DNA from: an uncultured Methanobrevibacter sp. | Lineage (GTDB): Archaea; Methanobacteriota; Methanobacteria; Methanobacteriales; Methanobacteriaceae | Assembly (NCBI GenBank): GCA_946611495.1 | Contig: CAMODR010000062.1 | Coordinates: forward strand, 1-6,975 | Direction: 5' to 3' | DNA: 6,975 nt | Shown here: piece after piece, positions 1 through 6,583 of the stretch | Numbering within the stretch: position 1 is the stretch's first letter | Layout of the letters: each line of letters opens with the position of its first letter | Position numbers and translations under genes: made by a program | The notes under the pieces: generated by a model | Database searches by the model: none | Told to the model about the DNA's origin: nothing | What the model saw: the letters and a program-made list of their open reading frames with translations, nothing else

Positions 1-1270
1 TGTCATCAATGACAACTATTTTATTCAATTTTTGATTTACTTGGAATTTATCTTTTACAGGATTTAAAATATCTTCTTTACATGGGAGAACGACTATGTT
101 AAATTCATATGTTGATTTGGCTTGGTTATTATGGTTGTATTTGATTTTTTTAAATGTAGGTTTATTATATTCCAAACCAAATTTAGCTTTAAGAGAATTT
201 CTTGAAATGCTGCAATAGTCCCTAGATGCATTATCTAAAAAGGTTCTTTCGAGATTTGCATCAAAATTAAATTTTAAGGATACTTCTCTAACCATATTAT
301 TTTCATTAAAAATGATTATATGTCTTTTACGTCTACCTGCTGTCGTTTCTTTTTGGGATTTTTCCCAATAGATGCATCCCTCATTTGTAAATTTATCCAA
401 GTTCTCTTCATAATGAAGAGTTTTAGTAATAGTCAGGAATTTTTCTCTTGAATCCTTTATCTTTTTAAAGTCAACAGATTTCCAATTGTCTTTCATTAAT
501 AAATTTACGCCTGTGCTGCTGTATCTTTGCTCCAATCTATCTTGTTTATTCTCATATTGGTCGCTAAGGGTCACATATTCAAAGTTTTCAGCATTCTCTT
601 GAAGCCGGTTTTCTTTTTGTTTAGTGGTTTTATAAGTATCCAAGGTAGAATCAGGGAATAATCCTAGATTTTTATAATCTCCCTCTTCAATTTCTCCTTT
701 ATTAATGATTGATAAAATGTCTTCATAATCCCATAATGTAGTTTGAAATGCATCTTCTACTTTTTTATCTAAATAAAATTTACTTACTGCCTTATCTACT
801 TTGGAAAGAGTTTTTGAGGAATCTATTTCATCTTTCAAGTTATCTTTAATTGTATTTATATTAAATGGCATGTCTTCTTTTTCTAAATTTCTCATACCAT
901 CATAAATACTGTCAATGGTATCATAGCAAATAAGCAGAAGTGCTGAATTTTCCCATACTCCCTCTTGAGTTGTCACTTGATTTCTAAGTGTTACTAGATA
1001 ATCAAGTGATACTTCATTAGAATTTACTACAATCACTTTAACGTCATTTTCTAAAACGCTTGCAAAAGTCTTATAAAGAGAATCACTGTTTTCGTGTTGA
1101 TATTCGAATGCTACCACATTCTGCAAATCCTCTTTTAAAGCATTATAGAATTCATCAACCCTATCATGTTCATCAAATTGGATAAAAAACTTATCCCCGT
1201 AACGTATTTCATTTGTATTAAAAAACTTAATTAGTTTATCTGACAAATAATTATAAAATTTGTTTGACAT
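1..1270 (-). CDS. dptH: DNA phosphorothioation-dependent restriction protein DptH, N-terminal part (cut by window edge)
   Basis: The frame is open from an ATG at 1270-1268 to the window edge, giving 423 codons of what should be a very large protein (DptH/DndH proteins are usually well over 1,000 aa). From family knowledge, DptH is the big ATPase of the DptFGH complex, which acts on DNA lacking phosphorothioate. The visible part begins MSNKFYNYLSDKLIKFF. It contains FFIQFDEHDRVDEFYNAL (about residues 28-45) and an alternating hydrophobic/polar stretch with ALLLICYDTIDSIYDGM (110-126) followed by EDMPFNI, a pattern I associate with DptH N-termini. No Walker A motif is present; the ATPase domain would lie beyond position 1. 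The start is chosen because the frame begins with a DptH-like N-terminus there and a GGGGAT stretch lies 7 nt upstream. The gene overlaps the end of the preceding dptG by 20 nt, suggesting coupled translation. The assignment rests on sequence pattern plus operon order (F-G-G-H). Confidence 0.78.
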   Translation of the reverse strand, partial: MSNKFYNYLSDKLIKFFNTNEIRYGDKFFIQFDEHDRVDEFYNALKEDLQNVVAFEYQHENSDSLYKTFASVLENDVKVIVVNSNEVSLDYLVTLRNQVTTQEGVWENSALLLICYDTIDSIYDGMRNLEKEDMPFNINTIKDNLKDEIDSSKTLSKVDKAVSKFYLDKKVEDAFQTTLWDYEDILSIINKGEIEEGDYKNLGLFPDSTLDTYKTTKQKENRLQENAENFEYVTLSDQYENKQDRLEQRYSSTGVNLLMKDNWKSVDFKKIKDSREKFLTITKTLHYEENLDKFTNEGCIYWEKSQKETTAGRRKRHIIIFNENNMVREVSLKFNFDANLERTFLDNASRDYCSISRNSLKAKFGLEYNKPTFKKIKYNHNNQAKSTYEFNIVVLPCKEDILNPVKDKFQVNQKLNKIVVIDD

Positions 1271-1409
1271 ATTGTGCATCCCCGCTGTCGCTTTTTTTAT
1301 CAATTAAATTCCATTTATTTAATAAGGTAACTATTTCTTCTTTAGAGTATCTATCAAAGAACAAACCTCTTCTTTCATATTCTTTAAATAAATCATTTAG
1401 CTTTATTTT
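1251..1409 (-). repeat. Direct repeat, downstream copy: 3' end of the second dptG
   Basis: The last 53 codons of the second dptG align without gaps to the last 53 codons of the first (2622-2780). I count about 21 mismatches in 159 nt. The longest identical stretches are 36 nt (1308-1343, matching 2679-2714) and 26 nt. At least 15 of the differing codons are synonymous. It is part of the coding sequence, not an independent element. It also contains the dptH start. Confidence 0.8.
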
Positions 1410-2609
1410 ATCCTTTTTAATGCATAATGCTGTAATCAAGTAAATCAAATCTTTATCAATATTTAGCATGAAACCATACTGTCCTCTCTGTTTAACAAAA
1501 AATTTTTTAGCGAGATTCTGTAAATTAAATGAAAAAGATTGTCTTTGTTGACGTACAATTCCTGCAAATAAATCTTTTTTGAATATATCAATCAATTCTT
1601 CAAAGCTTAAACCTGTCAAATCAAGATATTCCAAGCCATTCTGTTCTTCATAATAATTAATCCATTTGGAGAAGGTGACTAAAAATTCCTCTTTTTCTTC
1701 TTCATTTTGGCTGATTAAATCATAAATCTCATTAGGGAATAATCCCTGAGTTCCGCCTAATGTGTTCAAATGTTCAAGTAAATTCATATTTAGAAATAAA
1801 TTATCATTAGCGGTTTTAATTAAATTATAACCTTCATCTACAGATTTTCTATTTTTACTGGAGCTTTCCCAGTCCAATAGACTGTATACTTTTGTAGGTG
1901 CGGATAAATCTACTTTGGCAAATGGTTGGTATAATTTCAATGCAATTTGAGAACAATAAAAGAAATAATAATATGCTATAATATTGCTTAAATTATTAAC
2001 TAAAAAACTGGTTTTATCTTTAATAAACTCAAAATCTTCTTTAAATACATCAACTACAAAATCTAGTTTGGAATAGAATTCAGGTTCTGTTTTTTTATAA
2101 GGAAGATCCGGAACATTTTCCAGTATTAATCTCACAATAATATTATCAATTTCATGTTCATAATTAAAGAAATTCTTTAAATCAATATCTTTAAAGAAGA
2201 TATCTCTAGTAAATAAGGCTATTTCCTCTTCTATATCATATCTAAGTGATTTGTTTTTGTCCAGATATAAAAATAGATAAGGATGTAAAATATTCATGTT
2301 TGAATCATCGCTTATTAAATATTCCTTAATAATCAGCTTCAGATATTCCTTGTTTTCATCATTGGATTGTAAATATTTATTTGCAAGAATTTGGCTGACT
2401 AGATTATCTATGCTAAAATCTTCATCCCAATCCTTATCTGATGAAATTCTGGCAAAATCTCCCATAATGCTTTCAAAACCATTATTGAATTTTGTTTGAG
2501 AACGTGAATCGGTTTTAAAAGGCAAGATATGCGAATTAATATTTATAATATGTCTGAATGATTTTACTCCGCATTGTTTTTTTAAATTTTCAAGATTGTT
2601 TTCATACAT
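1251..2609 (-). CDS. dptG: DNA phosphorothioation-dependent restriction protein DptG, second (downstream) paralogue
   Basis: A full-length 452-aa protein, collinear and equal in length with the neighbouring copy. DptG is a required component of the DptFGH restriction complex; its biochemical role is poorly defined and no catalytic motif is visible. Features: conserved N-terminus MYENNLENLK, then HIININSHILPF (20-31) and FNNGFESIMGDFARI (41-55); ILENVPDLP (162-170); an aromatic helix around 209-226; SLLDWE (243-248) followed by SKNR and GYNLIK (260-265); RGQYGFMLN (375-383); and a C-terminal segment (about 401-452) with EYERRGLFFDRYSKEEIV and SDSGDAQYVK that reads like a winged helix, suggesting DNA or partner contact (inference). 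An in-frame GTG at 2618-2616 would add three residues. I chose ATG 2609 because that GTG is part of an AGGTG ribosome-binding site exactly 6 nt upstream, and because the paralogue also begins MYENNL. The gene overlaps dptH by 20 nt. Identity with copy 1 is about 46% over the first 400 residues and 50/52 in the tail. Confidence 0.85.
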   Translation of the reverse strand: MYENNLENLKKQCGVKSFRHIININSHILPFKTDSRSQTKFNNGFESIMGDFARISSDKDWDEDFSIDNLVSQILANKYLQSNDENKEYLKLIIKEYLISDDSNMNILHPYLFLYLDKNKSLRYDIEEEIALFTRDIFFKDIDLKNFFNYEHEIDNIIVRLILENVPDLPYKKTEPEFYSKLDFVVDVFKEDFEFIKDKTSFLVNNLSNIIAYYYFFYCSQIALKLYQPFAKVDLSAPTKVYSLLDWESSSKNRKSVDEGYNLIKTANDNLFLNMNLLEHLNTLGGTQGLFPNEIYDLISQNEEEKEEFLVTFSKWINYYEEQNGLEYLDLTGLSFEELIDIFKKDLFAGIVRQQRQSFSFNLQNLAKKFFVKQRGQYGFMLNIDKDLIYLITALCIKKDKIKLNDLFKEYERRGLFFDRYSKEEIVTLLNKWNLIDKKSDSGDAQYVKQIL

Positions 2610-2615
2610 TTTAAA

Positions 2616-2620
2616 CACCT
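2616..2620 (-). promoter_or_regulatory. Ribosome-binding site of dptG copy 2 (decides the start)
   Basis: The minus strand reads AGGTG, six nucleotides before the ATG at 2609, the same core and spacing as for dptG copy 1. The GTG within it is in frame and could be taken as a start, but it is better read as part of the ribosome-binding site. The site sits in the 12-nt gap between the two dptG genes. Confidence 0.7.
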
Positions 2621-2621
2621 A

Positions 2622-2780
2622 TTATAAAATAGATTTAACGTATTGTGCATCTCCACTATCACTTTTCTTATCAATCAGATTCCATTTATTTAATAAGGTA
2701 ACTATTTCTTCTTTGGAATATCTGTCGAAGAACAAACCTCTTCTTTCATATTCATCAAATAAATCATTTAATTTGATTTT
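2622..2780 (-). repeat. Direct repeat, upstream copy: 3' end of the first dptG
   Basis: This is the partner of the repeat at 1251-1409, offset by 1371 nt, which is a multiple of three. Recombination between the copies would remove one dptG equivalent and leave a single in-frame chimeric dptG. Similarity to the other copy falls sharply upstream of this block. Confidence 0.8.
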
Positions 2781-3980
2781 ATTCTCTTTAACGCATAAAG
2801 CTGTGATAATATATAGGAAATCTTTATTTAAATTTAACATTAATCCGTATTGGCCTCTGCTTTTAGCAAGATATTTTTTAGCTAATTCTTCAAGGTTTTT
2901 ACCATATCTGCTTTTAGGAGCTTGTTGTATTCCCTGATCCAGACTATTGAACAATGATTTCACTAAAGGTTTATAATCATGTGCAACAGTTGAAGATATT
3001 ATCATCTTTTTTTCATTGTAATAATCTATCCATTGCTCCAAAACAGATAAAAATTCATCTTTTTCCTGATTTGAAGCTTCATTGATAATGTTCAAGATTT
3101 GGAATGGGAACAATCCATGAGTTCCAAGCAAAATATTCAACTGTTCTATGATGTTGATGCGAACCAATAAGTTTTTGTTTGCTTCTTTAATTAAATTATA
3201 TCCCTTGTTCACACTTCTTCGACTTCCGCTGGCTTTTTCCCAGTCTAATAAATAATATGTTTCAGTTGGCTCTTCTAAACTAACCGCCTCATAGCTTTGG
3301 TTTAATTTTATGCTGAATTGAGAAACATAATAAAAATAATAAAATGCTAAAATATACTCAAAATTATTTATTAAAAAGCTTTCATGTTCCTTTGCAAAAA
3401 CAATATCCTCTCTAAAAACATCTGTAACAAAAGGAAGAACGGAGATATACTTTAGTTCCTTATCTTTTGAAGGTAGATCTGGAATGTTTTCCAAAATGAA
3501 TTTGATTATGACTTGATTGGATTCCTTGTTTTCAAAAAAGTCTTTAAATTCAGTAATGTCTTTAAAAAACACATCATTAAAAAATTCACCTATTCTCTTT
3601 TCTCCGGTTTTTTCTAAATTATCTGATAAAGGCAGATATAAAAATAAATGAGGATGTAAAATATTTAATTCCTGTTTTTCATTAATTAAATATTCCTTAA
3701 TGAAAATCTTAAGAGCCTCTTCATCTTCCTTTGAGCAGGATATCTTATCATTGCCTGATAAAATATTATTTACCAAATTATTAATTTCAAATTCATCATT
3801 CCAGCTTTTTTCAGAGTATATTCTTGAAAATTCACCAATGATTCCATCAAAACCATGATTGAATTTAACTCTTTCAGGTTCTCTTGAAACAAATGGCAAT
3901 AATGGTGAATTTTTATTGATGACATGAGTGATTTTGGAACCCATTTGATTTTTTAATTGATCCAAATTGTTTTCATACAT
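2622..3980 (-). CDS. dptG: DNA phosphorothioation-dependent restriction protein DptG, first (upstream) paralogue
   Basis: A 452-aa protein with every conserved block of DptG copy 2: MYENNLDQLK; HVINKNSPLLPF (19-30); FNHGFDGIIGEFSRI (40-54); IKEYLI and NILHPHLFLYL (94-116); ILENIPDLP (162-170); YYLLDWEKASGSRRSV (242-257); GYNLIKEANKN (260-270); LGTHGLFP (285-292); RGQYGLMLN (375-383); and a C-terminal winged-helix-like tail ending SDSGDAQYVKSIL. Its ATG overlaps the dptF stop by one base (TAATG). An AAGGTGA ribosome-binding site sits 6 nt upstream inside the end of dptF, so translation is probably coupled to dptF. A 12-nt gap separates its stop from the ATG of the second dptG. There is no frameshift or internal stop, and all blocks shared by the pair are kept, so both copies look functional. 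The most divergent region between the two is about 321-360. The role is inferred from family and operon: a partner of DptF and DptH in attacking DNA without phosphorothioate. Confidence 0.85.
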   Translation of the reverse strand: MYENNLDQLKNQMGSKITHVINKNSPLLPFVSREPERVKFNHGFDGIIGEFSRIYSEKSWNDEFEINNLVNNILSGNDKISCSKEDEEALKIFIKEYLINEKQELNILHPHLFLYLPLSDNLEKTGEKRIGEFFNDVFFKDITEFKDFFENKESNQVIIKFILENIPDLPSKDKELKYISVLPFVTDVFREDIVFAKEHESFLINNFEYILAFYYFYYVSQFSIKLNQSYEAVSLEEPTETYYLLDWEKASGSRRSVNKGYNLIKEANKNLLVRINIIEQLNILLGTHGLFPFQILNIINEASNQEKDEFLSVLEQWIDYYNEKKMIISSTVAHDYKPLVKSLFNSLDQGIQQAPKSRYGKNLEELAKKYLAKSRGQYGLMLNLNKDFLYIITALCVKENKIKLNDLFDEYERRGLFFDRYSKEEIVTLLNKWNLIDKKSDSGDAQYVKSIL

Positions 3981-6382
3981 TAAAATTCACCTTGTTCAAA
4001 TGTAAATTCTTCAAAAGTGGCATCGTATTCTAAATTGAATTTTCTATTGGTATTTATATCTTCAATAAGCAATTGCTTGTCTGAACTTCCTTTTTTAATC
4101 AGTTCATCTATAAACTCTCTAAAGACAACCAGGTCTTCCTTATCATTTTTATTAGGTTTATAACCTTTATTGAGTTTGGTTATCATGCTATATAATGTAT
4201 AATCCATATGCAAGGTTACTGGTTCTTCATTATCGTTTACTTTGAAGTTCAGTATTATATCGGTTTTAAAACGATTGCCTAATTCTGATTTGGAATCATC
4301 TTTTTTAGGTAGTACAAGACTTAGATCGATTTTTTCAGCAATATTGAAGTTATCCAGTTCATCAATTAAAATGAAATTTTTCATTGGAGAGCCTTTCCAC
4401 CTGAATACCGCACCCTGGACTCTTTCAAATAATTCTTTAAATCCTTGTTTGTCATTGGTATTATATACATAGAGATAATGTATGAATTCCCTGTAGGAAT
4501 CTCGGGTATACATGTATTTGATATCCTCTTTGCCTAAAATTGAGGAATATCTGATAATTGTATTGATTACATCCTCTTCAAAGGGTTTAAGTTCATAAAT
4601 ATACTTTTTACCAATGCTTTTAATAAGTGAAGATGTTTCTTCACACTCCACTAAATACTCACTGATTACAGAACCAAGATCATTTGTCATATTCAAATTG
4701 ATCAAGAACTCATCAAGCAATTCTCTTCTTAAATGAATTGGGTCATGCATTTCAATAATTCTAAGTAACGGAGATCTCTCTGAAGTGGTATAAATCAAAT
4801 TAGGTAAAATATCAGTGATATAATCTAAAACTTCGTAGGTATCATCATATTCTTTGATTACTGGAGGAACAATGATTTCATAAATGAAGTTTAATAATTC
4901 TCTTGTGGATACGATTCTTTTGAATTTGACTATTGCTTTAATAACAAGCTGTGTAATTTCGTATCTTACATTCTCATTCATTAAAAGTTCATAATTGTAT
5001 TTTATAGGGCCAATATAGTTATTGGCAACATCCCTTAAATATGCCTGGTAAAATGGATTTTCGTAGCTGACATCAGTTACTTTTCCGAATAATTTTTTCA
5101 GATATTCTGAATCAACACCATCTTCATTTAATTCAAATAGATTATAATCACTGAAGCTTATGATGTGTATTGGTTCCTTATCATAATTTTGAGAAGTTTC
5201 TTCAGTATCAAATATGTTGGTTTCTTTTAACAAGCTGTTCAATTTAGTATATTGTTCTTTAGCATAATCAGATTCCATAAAATTATTTAAAACACCTAAA
5301 TTTATGGCTAAAATAAGCTTCTCGTTGGAATAACTTATATGATTGTCATCAAAAGCACTTAAAACTTTAGCTAATGTGTCAATAGCGGTTTTATCAGGAT
5401 CAAAACTTTCTGTAGCATCATTATGAATCTTGAATTTAGACATTATTTCAGGGTGTTCTGAATTTAAATAAGCTATCAAGTGGGATTTACCATCCCCTAC
5501 ACTACCACAGAGCATTACAAGTTGGGCGCCAGGTTTGTCCTTGACTTCGTTTAATTTTTCTCGGAATTCAGCTTCTATTTCACGTTTGACGTGCAGATAT
5601 TTTTTAAATTCGCTTAATGATTCGTAACCTTCCACAGCTTCATGAGAAGAGTCTTTTAACTTTGATAGTTCATTTAATAGGAAACTGCCGTTTAATTTGT
5701 TAAATTCCATATTCGGATTGATAAGGTCTGAATTATCTAGAGGCAAGGTTGTTTGTGACTTGTCTTTTTCAGATATTTCTTCATCAGTTTCTTCTTCATC
5801 TCCATAAATATCATCTAGCATACTGCTCAGTTCATCATAATCAACTTCATCTATTTCATTATCAGAATTAGAAACAGATTGATTATTGTCCTCTTCAACA
5901 ACGGGCTCTATAATTTCTTCTGTTGTTGTTTGAACTGGTTGAACTGGAACAACTGATGGTGTCGGATCAAAACTCGGATATTTTACTTTAACATAAGTTT
6001 CATCCTCAGCATAATTTTCATACAGCCAGCAAAGGGATTCGTATAGATTTCTATGAATTCTTAAGCAGGATTCCAGATTGGCTTCTATTTTGTAGTGGGC
6101 TACATCATTACATGTACGTCTAATAGTATTCAATGGTCTTTCGATTTTTTTATCTAGAACATTAAAATCATTTAGTTTATTTATGGTATCATATTGGCCT
6201 AAGCCTTTCACATTAATATTTTCATAAAATCCGATTCGATCTGTAATATCTTCAGAAGTACTTCTTCCTATGATAATAGATTGCGCATAATCTTTTTTTC
6301 GTATGGTCTCTTCCATTTCAATAATTTTATTGTATATTCCAGGTTCAAAAGATTTGATAAAATTAAAACAAGATTCTGTCAT
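3980..6382 (-). CDS. dptF: DNA phosphorothioation-dependent restriction protein DptF, with an extra N-terminal HEPN/DUF4145-like domain
   Basis: An 800-aa protein. Numbering from ATG 6382, three parts are visible. (1) About residues 1-130 form a helical domain. DKKIERPLNTIRRTCNDVAH (about 77-96) and the following CLRIHRNLYESLCWLYENY resemble the IR..GN.A.H...W pattern of DUF4145/HEPN domains at the N-termini of type I restriction subunits. (2) About 134-225 form a Pro/Thr then Asp/Glu-rich low-complexity linker. (3) About 226-800 match DptF: EFKKYLHVKREIEAEF, a P-loop MLCGSVGDGKSH (about 290-301), HNDATESFDPDKTAIDTL (320-337), LILAINLGVLNNF (356-368) and NPFYQAYLRD. LIDELDN (about 673-679) looks like a Walker B but is too far downstream to assign. 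DptF is one of the three restriction components acting on unmodified DNA. I remember family members as nearer 550-600 aa, so the N-terminal part appears added. An upstream in-frame ATG at 6394 would give 804 aa; ATG 6382 is preferred because GGGGG lies 5 nt upstream. It is the first gene of the operon, and its stop overlaps dptG by 1 nt. Confidence 0.85.
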   Translation of the reverse strand: MTESCFNFIKSFEPGIYNKIIEMEETIRKKDYAQSIIIGRSTSEDITDRIGFYENINVKGLGQYDTINKLNDFNVLDKKIERPLNTIRRTCNDVAHYKIEANLESCLRIHRNLYESLCWLYENYAEDETYVKVKYPSFDPTPSVVPVQPVQTTTEEIIEPVVEEDNNQSVSNSDNEIDEVDYDELSSMLDDIYGDEEETDEEISEKDKSQTTLPLDNSDLINPNMEFNKLNGSFLLNELSKLKDSSHEAVEGYESLSEFKKYLHVKREIEAEFREKLNEVKDKPGAQLVMLCGSVGDGKSHLIAYLNSEHPEIMSKFKIHNDATESFDPDKTAIDTLAKVLSAFDDNHISYSNEKLILAINLGVLNNFMESDYAKEQYTKLNSLLKETNIFDTEETSQNYDKEPIHIISFSDYNLFELNEDGVDSEYLKKLFGKVTDVSYENPFYQAYLRDVANNYIGPIKYNYELLMNENVRYEITQLVIKAIVKFKRIVSTRELLNFIYEIIVPPVIKEYDDTYEVLDYITDILPNLIYTTSERSPLLRIIEMHDPIHLRRELLDEFLINLNMTNDLGSVISEYLVECEETSSLIKSIGKKYIYELKPFEEDVINTIIRYSSILGKEDIKYMYTRDSYREFIHYLYVYNTNDKQGFKELFERVQGAVFRWKGSPMKNFILIDELDNFNIAEKIDLSLVLPKKDDSKSELGNRFKTDIILNFKVNDNEEPVTLHMDYTLYSMITKLNKGYKPNKNDKEDLVVFREFIDELIKKGSSDKQLLIEDINTNRKFNLEYDATFEEFTFEQGEF
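3987..3993 (-). promoter_or_regulatory. Ribosome-binding site of dptG copy 1, inside the 3' end of dptF
   Basis: The minus strand reads AAGGTGA, six nucleotides before the ATG at 3980, within the last codons of dptF. The GGTGA core is fully complementary to the 16S rRNA 3' end (TCACC). This supports both the chosen start and translational coupling with dptF. Confidence 0.7.
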
Positions 6383-6387
6383 ATAAA

Positions 6388-6392
6388 CCCCC
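6388..6392 (-). promoter_or_regulatory. Ribosome-binding site of dptF (decides the start)
   Basis: The minus strand reads ATGGGGGTTTATATG. The G-run matches GGAGGT with one mismatch and lies 5 nt before the ATG at 6382. The outer ATG at 6394 has no such signal upstream and shares a base with the G-run. The inner ATG is therefore the better start, unless the mRNA is leaderless. Confidence 0.5.
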
Positions 6393-6437
6393 ATTTAATT
6401 TTATGTTCATTAAATAATAATTTTAAAAAAAGTTTAC

Positions 6438-6445
6438 TATATAAA
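6438..6445 (-). promoter_or_regulatory. Candidate TATA box for the dptF-dptG-dptG-dptH operon
   Basis: On the minus strand these bases read TTTATATA, an exact match to the common archaeal TATA-box consensus. They lie about 55 nt upstream of the dptF ATG at 6382. Initiation about 22-27 nt further downstream would give a leader of roughly 30 nt that includes the GGGGG ribosome-binding site. No clear purine-rich BRE precedes it. In such AT-rich DNA a chance match is quite possible. If the host is bacterial, a TTGATA further upstream (minus-strand reading of 6474-6479) with a weak -10 is an alternative. Confidence 0.4.
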
Positions 6446-6494
6446 ACTATATTTAAAAATCATAATTATATTATATCAAAAGAATTATATATAA

Positions 6495-6524
6495 TTACTT
6501 TATTTTTTTGCTAATTTTTATAAT
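6495..6524 (+). promoter_or_regulatory. Candidate promoter for the divergent plus-strand gene
   Basis: TTACTT at 6495-6500 and TATAAT at 6519-6524 are spaced 18 bp apart, which would fit a bacterial sigma-70 promoter with a leader of roughly 50 nt. The same segment reads TTTATAAT at 6517-6524, an acceptable archaeal TATA box. TTTAATAT at 6531-6538 is another candidate. The sequence does not decide between these readings, and AT richness makes chance matches likely. Confidence 0.3.
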
Positions 6525-6583
6525 AAAATATTTAATATAGGTCTATCAAATTATTTATTGAAAAAACATATGAAGGGACTAAT

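Larger units (their letters stand above)
6383..6583. promoter_or_regulatory. AT-rich divergent promoter region between dptF and the plus-strand gene
   Basis: This is the only real intergenic region in the window and should hold the promoters for both directions. It is almost entirely A and T. It contains a perfect archaeal-type TATA box for the minus strand, several candidate boxes for the plus strand and a 14-bp perfect palindrome at 6483-6496. I see no GC-rich hairpin that would act as a terminator, no tRNA and no convincing small gene. An in-frame ATG at 6394 could extend dptF into it by four codons. Confidence 0.6.

Noticed and set aside
1929..1985. Possible membrane helix in the DptGs (about residues 209-226, IAYYYFFYCSQIAL in the second copy)
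   Set aside because: It is rich in Tyr, is followed by Lys, and is flanked by conserved soluble-looking blocks in both copies; a buried aromatic helix is more likely.
2296..2499. Plus-strand open frame of 67 codons
   Set aside because: Fully antisense to the second dptG with no start signal; a shadow frame.
2596..2937. Plus-strand open frame of 113 codons across the dptG junction
   Set aside because: It lies antisense to the 3' end of the first dptG, has no ribosome-binding site, and its hydrophobic Leu/Ser/Tyr-rich product is typical of the reverse strand of AT-rich genes.
4346..4366. LIDELDN in DptF as a Walker B motif
   Set aside because: It has the right look but lies about 380 residues after the P-loop, much farther than usual for one NTPase core, so it was not assigned.
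4242..4472. Plus-strand open frame of 76 codons
   Set aside because: Fully antisense to the conserved C-terminal part of dptF; a shadow frame.
6281..6514. Plus-strand open frame of 77 codons running from dptF into the intergenic region
   Set aside because: Antisense to the dptF N-terminus, no ribosome-binding site, and a low-complexity Ile/Phe/Asn/Lys product.
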